Program-made: the position numbers and the translations under genes
The notes under the pieces: generated by a model
What the model was told of the DNA's origin: nothing
Seen by the model: the letters and a program-made list of their open reading frames with translations, nothing else
Database searches by the model: none
In this document: positions 1 to 7,587 of the stretch, piece by piece
Layout: each line of letters starts with the position of its first letter
How positions within the stretch are numbered: position 1 is the first letter of the stretch
NCBI GenBank assembly: GCA_035531675.1
Contig: DATKSL010000020.1
Span: 1 to 8,742, forward strand
From: JAJPIG01 sp035531675
Lineage (GTDB): Bacteria > Desulfobacterota > Binatia > Binatales > Binataceae
Direction: 5' to 3'
DNA length: 8,742 bases

Positions 1-718
1 CGTCGAGCTTGCGATCCCATTGCACATGGCTGCCCAGGCCGACCGGCAGGCCGGCGACCGTGACCTCGACGATGCCGCCCAGCGTGTCGCCGCTCTTCTT
101 GCACTCGTCGATCTCGGCGATAATCGCCCGTTCGGCCTCCGCATCGGCGACCCGCACCTGCGAGGCTTCGGTCAGCTCCGACAATTCGGCGAGCGCGATG
201 CCCTGGCGCGTCGCGGCCCGCGTCGCGCCAATCTGGATCACATAGCCCAGCGCCTCAATTCCGAACGGCGCCAGTAATTGCCTGGCCAGCGCGCCGACCG
301 CGACCCGCGCGGTAGTCTCGCGCGCCGAGGCGCGCTCCAGGATGTCGCGGATATCCTCCAGGTTGTACTTCAGCACGCCGGCAAGATCGGCATGCCCCGG
401 GCGCGGACGCGAGACCTGCCTGGCCTCGGCGCGATCCGCGGGGTCGGCCGACATCCGCTTCTCCCAGTTGGCGAAGTCGCGATTCTGGATGATGAACGTG
501 ATCGGGCTGCCCATCGTGCGCCCGAAGCGAATACCGGAGACCGGCCGCACCTCGTCGCGCTCGATCAGCATCCTGCCGCCCCGTCCATAGCCCTTCTGGC
601 GGCGGGCGAGGTCGTGGTTGATTCGCGCCAGGTCGATGTCGAAGCCGGCCGGAACGCCCTCGATAATCGTGACCAGTTCGGGTCCGTGGGATTCGCCGGC
701 AGTCAGAAAACGCAGCAT
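1..718 (-). CDS. aroC: Chorismate synthase, N-terminal part (runs off left edge)
   Basis: Chorismate synthase converts 5-enolpyruvylshikimate-3-phosphate to chorismate, the last step of the shikimate pathway, in the cytoplasm with reduced FMN as cofactor. About 239 codons are visible of a family that is usually 350-390 residues, so the C-terminal third is outside the window. The protein begins MLRFLTAGESHGPEL, with the family's GESHG signature at residues 8-12. RPGHADL is at about 106-112 and ERASARET at about 128-135, both hallmark FMN/substrate-binding segments. SGDTLGG and GLGSHVQWDRKLD-like motifs near the edge are typical of the family. The start at 718 is chosen because the conserved N-terminus begins exactly there; the Shine-Dalgarno is weak. 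It is divergent from cstA. Nothing looks broken in the visible part. Confidence 0.95.
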   Translation of the reverse strand, partial: MLRFLTAGESHGPELVTIIEGVPAGFDIDLARINHDLARRQKGYGRGGRMLIERDEVRPVSGIRFGRTMGSPITFIIQNRDFANWEKRMSADPADRAEARQVSRPRPGHADLAGVLKYNLEDIRDILERASARETTARVAVGALARQLLAPFGIEALGYVIQIGATRAATRQGIALAELSELTEASQVRVADAEAERAIIAEIDECKKSGDTLGGIVEVTVAGLPVGLGSHVQWDRKLD

Positions 719-803
719 CGCTTAAGCCTATCCCGGCCGCGGGCGCCGGAGTATCCAGATTCAACCAGAGTCGCGGGTGACAAGAAAGCGGGGTTGTGCG
801 GAA

Positions 804-821
804 TCCCGCGGCCCGGCGGGA
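804..821 (+). promoter_or_regulatory. Perfect 6-bp hairpin in the cstA leader
   Basis: TCCCGC (804-809) and GCGGGA (816-821) pair perfectly around a six-base loop, ending 37 bases before the cstA start. It lies in the 140-base divergent aroC-cstA gap (719-858), where I found no convincing -35/-10 pair on either strand. cstA genes elsewhere are controlled at the level of translation (by CsrA in E. coli), so a structured leader would be plausible. In DNA this GC-rich such a hairpin can arise by chance. Confidence 0.3.
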
Positions 822-858
822 CTTGCGAGAGCCGGCGCGGCCAACTACAAGGCGCTCT

Positions 859-2897
<2,039 letters not shown>

Positions 2898-2901
<4 letters not shown>

Positions 2902-3092
2902 GACGGCTGACGTTGAGCGCGGCCCGCCTCGGCAGAGGATTTCGGGCGCTGATGCGTGCGCTGGCGGACGACCTGGCGCGGCTCAACCGTTTCGCGATCG
3001 AAGATGGCGCGCCGGTGAGCCGGCGCGAGCAGGCCCGCAAGGTCGCGGCCGGACTCGCGCGTCGCTATCGCGGTCCGAATCGATGCTGCTGA
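2898..3092 (+). CDS. Small YbdD/YjiX (DUF466)-like protein coupled to cstA
   Basis: A 64-residue basic protein whose ATG overlaps the cstA stop (ATGA, 2898-2901), implying translational coupling. YbdD/YjiX-family proteins are about 65 residues, are encoded directly after CstA/BtsT transporters, and typically end in a Gly-rich stretch followed by Arg-Cys-Cys. This protein ends YRGPNRCC, which fits in position and sequence. The middle is divergent: the usual YxxYxxHxxxxHP-type segment is not recognisable, and LARLNRFAIEDGAPVSRREQ sits there instead. YbdD homologues are thought to be needed for transporter activity, but the mechanism is not well established. The 3' end overlaps the convergent gene on the other strand by 28 bases. 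The family call rests on size, gene order and C-terminus. Confidence 0.7.
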
Positions 3093-3628
3093 TCCACGAC
3101 CGCTAGTTCCCGGACCGTCGCCGGATCGTTAAGGCTGCTGGGAGACGAATCCGGCTGCGGCGGCGCGGCTGCCGGCGGGGGGCGGACGGGAAGGGTCTCG
3201 CTGCTGGCGTTAGGCCCGTTCGGGTGGAGGCAGCCGGGATGCTCCATGTAGTACTCATCCAGAGCCGAATGGCCGAAGTACTGATGGAACGGCCTTCCGA
3301 GGGGTTTCGTATAATCAGGCTTATACTTCTTGGCGAAGTCCTTCATGTTAAGCGGAAACGGACCTGCAACACAGTCGTCGTTGACGGTGGTTTGTCCCGG
3401 CTTGCATTCCGGGACGCAGCCGTCCTTGGCGGTTTGTCCCGGCTTGCATTCAGGAATTGACTTTATCGGCGGAGCACACGGATTAGCGTCGGGCTGCTGA
3501 TCCGGCACTGGCGGAGATGGCTCAGTGAGAGAGCCCGTGTCGCCTTGCTGTGCCGAAGTGCTGCTCACCGGCAGGACCGCCAACAGGCTTGCCGCGACGA
3601 ACGGAACAACGAAAAGTCTGCGCTTCAT
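3065..3628 (-). CDS. Secreted Cys/Pro-rich protein with a 14-residue repeat, unknown function
   Basis: A 187-residue protein I do not recognise. Residues 1-26 form a clear Sec signal peptide: MKRR, then the hydrophobic stretch LFVVPFVAASLLAVLPV, then STSA before Gln-Gln, so cleavage is likely after Ala26. There is no lipobox cysteine. The mature part has a Pro-rich linker, then two tandem copies of a 14-residue unit beginning ECKPGQT (residues 60-87). A Tyr/His-rich segment follows (FHQYFGHSALDEYYMEHPGC, about 114-133), and a Pro/Ser-rich tail. The six cysteines (51, 61, 71, 75, 87, 133) could form disulfides outside the cytoplasm. The ATG at 3628 is chosen because GGAGGGAGGGA lies 5 bases upstream and the signal peptide starts there. 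Composition is less GC-rich than its neighbours. It is divergent from the kinase gene. Confidence 0.75.
   Translation of the reverse strand: MKRRLFVVPFVAASLLAVLPVSSTSAQQGDTGSLTEPSPPVPDQQPDANPCAPPIKSIPECKPGQTAKDGCVPECKPGQTTVNDDCVAGPFPLNMKDFAKKYKPDYTKPLGRPFHQYFGHSALDEYYMEHPGCLHPNGPNASSETLPVRPPPAAAPPQPDSSPSSLNDPATVRELAVVDQQHRFGPR
3389..3451 (-). repeat. Two 21-bp identical repeats, 42-bp period, inside the secreted-protein gene
   Basis: Copies at 3389-3409 and 3431-3451 are identical over 21 bases and start 42 bases apart, which is 14 codons. They encode the two ECKPGQT segments. Identity at the DNA level, including third codon positions, points to a recent in-frame tandem duplication; the halves between the copies have already diverged (AKDGCVP versus TVNDDCV). 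Confidence 0.85.
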
Positions 3629-3799
3629 TGCTGTCCCTCCCTCCGCTGTGCGAGCCACAGCAAACATATAAAGCTCTAGCCTGTTTTGCGCGTTGCTGGG
3701 AGTGGAAGACGCATCATCCGGAATTCCGTTTTCACGCCTCTATCCACCGTACGCGCAAAGTAAATTCCCCTCCCGGAGCGTCATCTCGAGCATCTCATC

Positions 3800-3865
3800 C
3801 GACTAGGTATTCTTCCTGTCTCGACTAGGTAGTTTTCCGCTTCGTTCTAGGTCGATTCTCGATTC
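3800..3865 (+). repeat. Three tandem 22-bp imperfect repeats with a CTAGGT core
   Basis: CTAGGT occurs at 3803-3808, 3825-3830 and 3847-3852, exactly 22 bases apart. The first two units share CGACTAGGTA and a TTCC in the second half. The third keeps the CTAGGT core and a pyrimidine-rich second half. A 22-base period puts each copy on nearly the same face of the helix, about two turns apart, as expected for cooperative binding of a regulator. The third copy abuts the putative -10 of the kinase promoter. Confidence 0.65.
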
Positions 3866-3871
3866 TATAAG
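3845..3871 (+). promoter_or_regulatory. Putative promoter of the kinase gene
   Basis: TATAAG (3866-3871) matches the sigma70-type -10 at five of six positions. The expected -35 area (around 3845-3850, TTCTAG) is poor and lies inside the third CTAGGT repeat. That arrangement suits a promoter needing an activator bound over or next to the -35 region. Transcription would then begin near 3878 and leave a leader of about 87 bases. Assignment is by eye only. Confidence 0.35.
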
Positions 3872-3880
3872 CCGCTCCTA

Positions 3881-3945
3881 ACCACTACCGTGCGTGGTGT
3901 CCGATGCGTAAACGAAACGTCGCGCTGCGACGCCCGGCGCATCGG
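3881..3945 (+). promoter_or_regulatory. Structured leader with nested hairpins ahead of the kinase
   Basis: CCGATGCG (3901-3908) pairs perfectly with CGCATCGG (3938-3945). Inside its loop, CGTCGC (3918-3923) pairs perfectly with GCGACG (3927-3932) around a GCT loop. A further five-base pairing, ACCAC (3881-3885) with GTGGT (3894-3898), precedes them. The outer stem closes five bases before the ribosome-binding site (3951-3959), so folding could influence ribosome access. It resembles no riboswitch class I know. Confidence 0.45.
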
Positions 3946-3964
3946 CGAGAGGGAGGGAGAGACC

Positions 3965-4792
3965 ATGCGCAACAATTCTCGCGGCCGTTCAGGCAAGCGG
4001 TCGCCACGAGCAGTGCCGAGCGCCAAACCGTCGTCCTTGCTCTACAACCGGCGGGCGGATGGCGAGGCATGGACCGAACACCTGCGCCTGGCGGCGCTGG
4101 CCAGCCTGACCCATGAACTCCGAACGCCGCTGCAAGTGCTGCACGGCAATCTGGATCGGTTGAAGCACGAAGCGCCGGACAATTTGCCGGCCCGGTGGCA
4201 CCAGATGCTCGAACGGATGAACGTCGACGTCTGCGAGTTCACCCGCATCGTCGAAAACATCATGGTCTTCGTCCTGGACGACCCCTCCAAGGAAGTCCGG
4301 GCCAAGGTTCCGACCCGCGAGCTGATCGACGACGTGATGCCGCTGATCGAGGCGGTCAACCATGACAAGCAGCTCGCTTTGCAGGTGGACCTCGACGAGG
4401 CGCCGCCGGTGGTTCACGCCCCCTATCGCCCGCTGCGGCTGATCCTGGCGAACCTGGGCGTCAACGCGGTCCGCTTCACCGACCGCGGCAGCGTGAAGAT
4501 TGCGATCCGGCAGGCGGGCAAGCTGGACCGTCCCGAGGTTGCGTTTGAGGTTGCCGATACCGGGCGCGGCTTCGGGGCGGAGCTTCGCGACGGGTTGTTC
4601 GCGCCGTTCGCCCAACTGGCCTCCAGCCAACACCCCGGTCTACGCAGCCTCGGTCTGGATCTGAGCGTGGTCAAACGCTGCGTGGCGTCGCTCGACGGCA
4701 ATCTCGAGGCGCATTCGGTGCCCGGCCAGGGCTCGCGTTTCGTGGTGCGCTTCCCGGTGCCTGCTCATGGGGTCACATCCCAGATCAGTTAA
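3965..4792 (+). CDS. Soluble sensor-less histidine kinase, orphan
   Basis: A 275-residue cytoplasmic histidine kinase with no membrane segment and no PAS, GAF or receiver domain. The HisKA dimerisation helix covers about residues 38-105, with H50 in the box LTHELRTPL as likely phospho-acceptor. The HATPase_c domain covers about 150-265: N box with N163 and N167 (ANLGVNAVRFT), G1 box DTGRGFG (198-204), and F box LFAPF (211-215). The G2 box is degenerate: SLGLDLSVVKR (228-238) keeps only one of the usual three glycines. The basic N-terminus (1-35) looks disordered. The ATG at 3965 is chosen because GGAGG lies eight bases upstream; an in-frame GTG at 3890 has no such site. No response regulator follows, so its partner must be elsewhere. 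The stimulus is unknown. Confidence 0.88.
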   Translation: MRNNSRGRSGKRSPRAVPSAKPSSLLYNRRADGEAWTEHLRLAALASLTHELRTPLQVLHGNLDRLKHEAPDNLPARWHQMLERMNVDVCEFTRIVENIMVFVLDDPSKEVRAKVPTRELIDDVMPLIEAVNHDKQLALQVDLDEAPPVVHAPYRPLRLILANLGVNAVRFTDRGSVKIAIRQAGKLDRPEVAFEVADTGRGFGAELRDGLFAPFAQLASSQHPGLRSLGLDLSVVKRCVASLDGNLEAHSVPGQGSRFVVRFPVPAHGVTSQIS

Positions 4793-5028
4793 GGGGAGCT
4801 GAGTTGAGAGGGAATATTCCAGGGCGCCTGATGGTCATTAGAGGGGCCCGCTCGCCAGTGGTTCACGCGACCGGAAGTCGACATCCGGACTCGCGGCGGC
4901 GAACGGAGGACCGTCAGGCGCTCGCTACTTTTCCGATCGCAGGCGCGACGCCGGGGGGTTTATCGCGCCGCGCGCCAATGCCGGTGGCGGGCCGTTAACT
5001 CTCCCTCGGTCTGCCGCCGGCTGCGGCG
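4793..5028. other. Convergent gap between the kinase and lexA; doubtful TTG reading frame
   Basis: These 236 bases separate two converging genes. A 64-codon frame (4804-4998) starts with TTG and has AAGGGGAG (4793-4800 area) at Shine-Dalgarno distance. Its product is Arg-rich with no recognisable domain or membrane segment, so I do not call it a gene. The region also has a perfect GGAATATTCC palindrome (4811-4820) and a short GCCGC/GCGGC stem (5013-5027) just past the lexA stop. That stem lacks a following T-run, so it is a weak terminator at best. Confidence 0.4.
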
Positions 5029-5643
5029 TTAGCGATAGCGCCGCATCAGGCCCACCACCACCCCGCGAATCTTGAGGTCCTGCTCACGCGCAAAGATCGG
5101 TTCCATCGTGACGTTGGCGGGCTGCAGCCGGATGCGCCCGCCGCTCTCGCGAAAGTACTTCTTGACCGTGGCCTCGTTGCCAATCAGCGCGACCACGGTC
5201 TCGCCGTTGTCGGCGCCGTCGCGCTCCTCGACGATGATATAGTCGCCATCGCGAATCCCCTCGTCGATCATCGATTCGCCGCGCACCCGCAGGCAGAAGG
5301 TATTGCCGCGCCGCACGAAATCGTCGGGCACGCTGATCGTATCCTGCCCCTCGATGGCCTCGATTGGCGCGCCTGCCGCGACCTGCCCGAGCAGCGGTAT
5401 CCCGCGCATCCGCGTGCGCGTGGCGGTGGTCACCTCCAGCGCCCGGCTGTGATTATGGCTGCGGCGGATGAAGCCGCGCTGCTCGAGGTTGTGCAGATGC
5501 TTGTGCACGGTGGCCAGCGACGACAAGCCGAAATACTCGCCGATCTCGGCCAGGGTCGGCGCGTACTCATGCTCGTCGATATACTTCTCGAGGAAATCGA
5601 CCAGTTGTTTCTGCCGCTTGGTCAGCGTCTTTATCTCGGCCAT
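5029..5643 (-). CDS. lexA: LexA repressor, self-cleaving SOS regulator
   Basis: LexA represses DNA-damage genes and is inactivated by RecA-stimulated self-cleavage. This 204-residue protein has the full family layout. The N-terminal winged-helix domain (1-70) opens LTKRQKQLVDFLEKYI and has its helix-turn-helix near 28-60 (PTLAEIGEYFGLSSLATVHKHL). The cleavage site is Ala90-Gly91 (VAAGAP). The catalytic serine is S124 in GESMIDEGI, and the general-base lysine is K161 in ATVKKYF. The recognition-helix region differs from the E. coli protein (LSSLATVHKH rather than FRSPNAAEEH), so its operator need not be the enterobacterial one. The ATG at 5643 has GAGG seven bases upstream. It is divergent from the phosphofructokinase gene, and no damage-repair gene follows it in an operon. 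Confidence 0.97.
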   Translation of the reverse strand: MAEIKTLTKRQKQLVDFLEKYIDEHEYAPTLAEIGEYFGLSSLATVHKHLHNLEQRGFIRRSHNHSRALEVTTATRTRMRGIPLLGQVAAGAPIEAIEGQDTISVPDDFVRRGNTFCLRVRGESMIDEGIRDGDYIIVEERDGADNGETVVALIGNEATVKKYFRESGGRIRLQPANVTMEPIFAREQDLKIRGVVVGLMRRYR

Positions 5644-5685
5644 CAGCGTGCCTCATCCTCCGCAGGGACTGGCCGGCATCATGGC

Positions 5686-5700
5686 GAACATCAGGCGAAA
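5686..5700 (-). promoter_or_regulatory. Candidate LexA operator (direct-repeat type)
   Basis: On the plus strand GGCGAA occurs at 5683-5688 and again at 5694-5699, an 11-base period. Read as half-sites this is GAAC-N7-GAAA, one mismatch from the GTTC-N7-GTTC direct repeat bound by alphaproteobacterial LexA proteins. It lies 43-57 bases upstream of the lexA start, where autoregulation is expected. No E. coli-type CTGT-N8-ACAG palindrome is present in the gap. Confidence 0.35.
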
Positions 5701-5724
5701 ACGCAAGCCGTCGGCACGGCCGTA

Positions 5725-5752
5725 TTTGCGAGCCGCGAAATTCCTGTAAAAT
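5725..5752 (+). promoter_or_regulatory. Putative promoter of the phosphofructokinase gene
   Basis: TAAAAT (5747-5752) is a good -10, with TTTGCG (5725-5730) as a weak -35 at 16-base spacing. On the opposite strand TTTACA (5750-5745) could serve as a -35 for lexA, although the -10 that should follow (around 5722-5727) is poor. The two promoters would overlap face to face. Confidence 0.35.
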
Positions 5753-5762
5753 AAAGGCGATT

Positions 5763-5788
5763 CGGCTGCCAGGCCGACCGGTCAGCCG
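5763..5788 (+). promoter_or_regulatory. Inverted repeat in the phosphofructokinase leader
   Basis: CGGCTG (5763-5768) pairs perfectly with CAGCCG (5783-5788). Between them lies the eight-base palindrome GACCGGTC (5776-5783), which shares one base with the right arm. It sits between the putative promoter and the start at 5817, so it could be an RNA hairpin or a repressor site. No known motif is recognised. Confidence 0.3.
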
Positions 5789-5816
5789 TTCATGCCCAGG
5801 CCATAAGAACGAGAAT

Positions 5817-7124
5817 ATGTCTTCCAATAATGACCAGCATCGGCCGACCTTGGCGATCTTGGTGGGCGGCGGGCCCGCGCCGGGAATCAACGGCGTAATC
5901 GCCTCCGCCACTATCGAGGCGATCAACTCGGGCCTGCGCGTGATCGGGCTGCGCGAGGGCTACCGATGGCTGGTCAAGGGCGACATCTCGCATGCCGTCG
6001 AGCTGCACATTTCCGACGTCAGCCGGCTCCATTTCACCGGCGGATCGATCCTGCGCACTTCGCGCACCAACCCGGCCCACGACGAGGAGAGTCTGCGGCG
6101 CACCGTCGAGGCGCTCGATCGGCTGGGCGTGCGTTACCTGATTTGTATCGGCGGTGACGACACCACTTACGGCGCCGCGCGCATCGCCGAGTACGCCCGC
6201 GGCCGGATCGGCGTGGCGACGGTGCCCAAGACCATCGACAACGACCTGCCGCTACCCGAGAACGCGCCGACCTTCGGCTTCGAGACCGCGCGCGCTTTCG
6301 GCACCACGATCATCGAGTCCCTGATCGAGGATTCGCGCAGCACCGACCGCTGGTACGTGGTGGTCACGATGGGCCGCAAGGCTGGCTCGCTGGCGCTGGG
6401 CATCGGCAAGTCGGCGGGCGCCACCCTGACCGTCATCCCCGAGGAATTCGGCCCCGGCAAGATCGACCTGCGCGTGGCGGTCGATATCATCGTCGGCGCG
6501 ATCGTCAAGCGGCTGGTCGCCAGCCACGACTACGGCGTCGCGATCGTCGCCGAGGGTATCGCCGAGCGGCTCGATCTCGACACCCTGCCGGTCGACAGTC
6601 TGCAGCGCGACGCCTACGGGCACGTGCATATCGCCGACATTCCGCTGGCCAGCTTCCTGCGCGATCGGATTCGCGCCACGCTCAAGGAGCTGGGCATCGT
6701 CGGCACCGTGATCGCCAAGGATATCGGCTACGAGCTGCGCTGCGCGCGGCCGCTGCCGTTCGATATCGAATATACCCGCACGCTCGGCTACGGCGCGGTG
6801 CGCTATCTGCTCGGCGGCGGCTCGGGCGCGTTGATCGCGATCACCGGCGGACGGGTCACCCCGGTCAGTCTCGAGGATCTGATCGATCCGGCCACCGGCC
6901 GCATTCGCATCCGCACCGTGGACGTGAAGAGCGAATCGTACAAGGTCGCGCGCTCCTACATGATTCGCCTGCAGCCGCCCGACCTCGAGGGTCCGATGCT
7001 CGTCCAGCTCGCCGCCCAGACCCGGCTTACGCCCGAGGAGTTCGCGCGCCGCTTCGGCCCCGCGGTTGCCGCTACCATCGCGCATCCCACCGTCGATCAG
7101 CGGGATATGAACGCGCTCGAATGA
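5817..7124 (+). CDS. pfp: 6-phosphofructokinase, predicted diphosphate-dependent
   Basis: A 435-residue PFK-A superfamily enzyme that interconverts fructose 6-phosphate and fructose 1,6-bisphosphate in glycolysis. GGGPAPGING (17-26) is the N-terminal phosphate-binding loop. SILRTSRTNP follows at 77-86. GGDDT (112-116) and PKTIDND (137-143) form the catalytic core with catalytic Asp141, MGRKAG is at 185-190, and EGIAE at 246-250. ATP enzymes such as E. coli PfkA have Gly at the positions of Asp115 and Lys138; Asp plus Lys together mark diphosphate-dependent enzymes, which work reversibly. At 435 residues it is longer than the roughly 320-residue E. coli type. The ATG at 5817 has only a weak ribosome-binding site but leads directly into the fold. 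It is transcribed away from lexA. Phosphoryl-donor preference is inferred from these two residues only. Confidence 0.93.
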   Translation: MSSNNDQHRPTLAILVGGGPAPGINGVIASATIEAINSGLRVIGLREGYRWLVKGDISHAVELHISDVSRLHFTGGSILRTSRTNPAHDEESLRRTVEALDRLGVRYLICIGGDDTTYGAARIAEYARGRIGVATVPKTIDNDLPLPENAPTFGFETARAFGTTIIESLIEDSRSTDRWYVVVTMGRKAGSLALGIGKSAGATLTVIPEEFGPGKIDLRVAVDIIVGAIVKRLVASHDYGVAIVAEGIAERLDLDTLPVDSLQRDAYGHVHIADIPLASFLRDRIRATLKELGIVGTVIAKDIGYELRCARPLPFDIEYTRTLGYGAVRYLLGGGSGALIAITGGRVTPVSLEDLIDPATGRIRIRTVDVKSESYKVARSYMIRLQPPDLEGPMLVQLAAQTRLTPEEFARRFGPAVAATIAHPTVDQRDMNALE

Positions 7125-7151
7125 CCCCGGCGTCCGCGCGGGGCGCTGTTT
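7125..7151 (+). terminator. Possible weak terminator after the phosphofructokinase gene
   Basis: CCCCG (7125-7129) pairs with CGGGG (7139-7143) immediately after the stop codon, and a short TGTTT follows at 7147-7151. The T-run is too short for a confident intrinsic terminator. The remaining bases up to 7217 include TTGAAA (7177-7182), a possible -35, but no convincing -10 for the ferredoxin gene. Confidence 0.3.
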
Positions 7152-7217
7152 CGATCGCGCGGCGCGCGGCATATCCTTGAAATCGAGGTCAATCATAGTG
7201 TCGGCTGCGAAGGTTTG

Positions 7218-7586
7218 ATGGCCAGGCTGCGCGTCATCTACGAAAACGGCGATCCCGAGCAGGTGATCGAGTTCGATCCCGCCGACGCGCCGTTCCATCA
7301 CGACGGCCAGCCCGGCTCGATCCTCGATATCCTGCTCGGCCATCACATCCACCTGGAACACGCCTGCGGCGGCAACTGCGCCTGCACCACCTGCCACGTG
7401 GTCGTGAAGCAGGGCATCAACCGGCTCTCGGAAGCCAGCGAGCAGGAGGAGGACATGCTCGACAAGGCGCCGGGGCTGACGCCGACCTCGCGGCTGGGAT
7501 GCCAGGCGGTGATCGAAGATCCCGACGCGGAGATCGTCGTGATCGTGCCGCGCTATACCATCAATCAATTGAGCGAGAGTCACTGA
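7218..7586 (+). CDS. fdx: [2Fe-2S] ferredoxin, Isc/adrenodoxin type
   Basis: A 122-residue small soluble electron carrier. The cluster ligands are C50, C56, C59 and C95 in HACGGNCACTTCH and SRLGCQA. C54 matches the conserved non-ligand cysteine of E. coli Fdx. The EQEEDMLDKAPGL segment (76-87) is the acidic partner-docking region, and VPRYTINQ near the C-terminus is also diagnostic. E. coli Fdx (about 111 residues) serves iron-sulfur cluster assembly, but here there are no isc genes nearby. Instead an FNR-type reductase gene follows after one base, so this ferredoxin is probably reduced by, or reduces, that flavoprotein. The ATG at 7218 is preferred over the adjacent TTG at 7215 because GAAGG (7209-7213) lies four bases upstream. 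An insertion lengthens the stretch before the first cysteine relative to E. coli. Confidence 0.93.
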   Translation: MARLRVIYENGDPEQVIEFDPADAPFHHDGQPGSILDILLGHHIHLEHACGGNCACTTCHVVVKQGINRLSEASEQEEDMLDKAPGLTPTSRLGCQAVIEDPDAEIVVIVPRYTINQLSESH

Positions 7587-7587
7587 G

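Larger units (their letters stand above)
3629..3964. promoter_or_regulatory. Divergent regulatory region between secreted-protein and kinase genes
   Basis: No convincing gene is seen in these 336 bases. The region is visibly more AT-rich than its surroundings. Both flanking genes have very strong, similar purine ribosome-binding sites: GGAGGGAGGGA on the minus strand (3634-3644) and GGGAGGGAG on the plus strand (3951-3959). The kinase side holds the phased repeats, putative promoter and leader hairpins listed separately. On the secreted-protein side, TTTATATG on the minus strand around 3664-3671 is a possible -10 without a clear -35. The stretch 3690-3790 shows nothing I can name. Confidence 0.6.

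Noticed and set aside
796..858. Upstream in-frame start for cstA
   Set aside because: It adds 21 Arg/Pro-rich residues not seen in the family, has no ribosome-binding site, and would run through the leader hairpin.
3224..3460. 78-codon plus-strand frame inside the secreted-protein gene
   Set aside because: It is the antisense of a gene with a signal peptide and strong ribosome-binding site, and has neither itself.
3800..3865. CRISPR array
   Set aside because: The unit-to-unit spacing is 22 bases with only a 6-10 base shared core and no unique spacers of normal length; it looks like regulatory iterons.
3890..3964. GTG start extending the kinase by 25 residues
   Set aside because: No Shine-Dalgarno precedes it, and the extension is encoded by the hairpin-forming leader; the ATG at 3965 has a strong site.
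5743..5760. CTGTAAAATAAAGG as an E. coli-type LexA box
   Set aside because: Only the left half-site matches; the right half should read ACAG and does not.
6252..7583. 443-codon minus-strand frame across the PFK and ferredoxin genes
   Set aside because: Antisense shadow with no domain; both genes beneath it are unmistakable.
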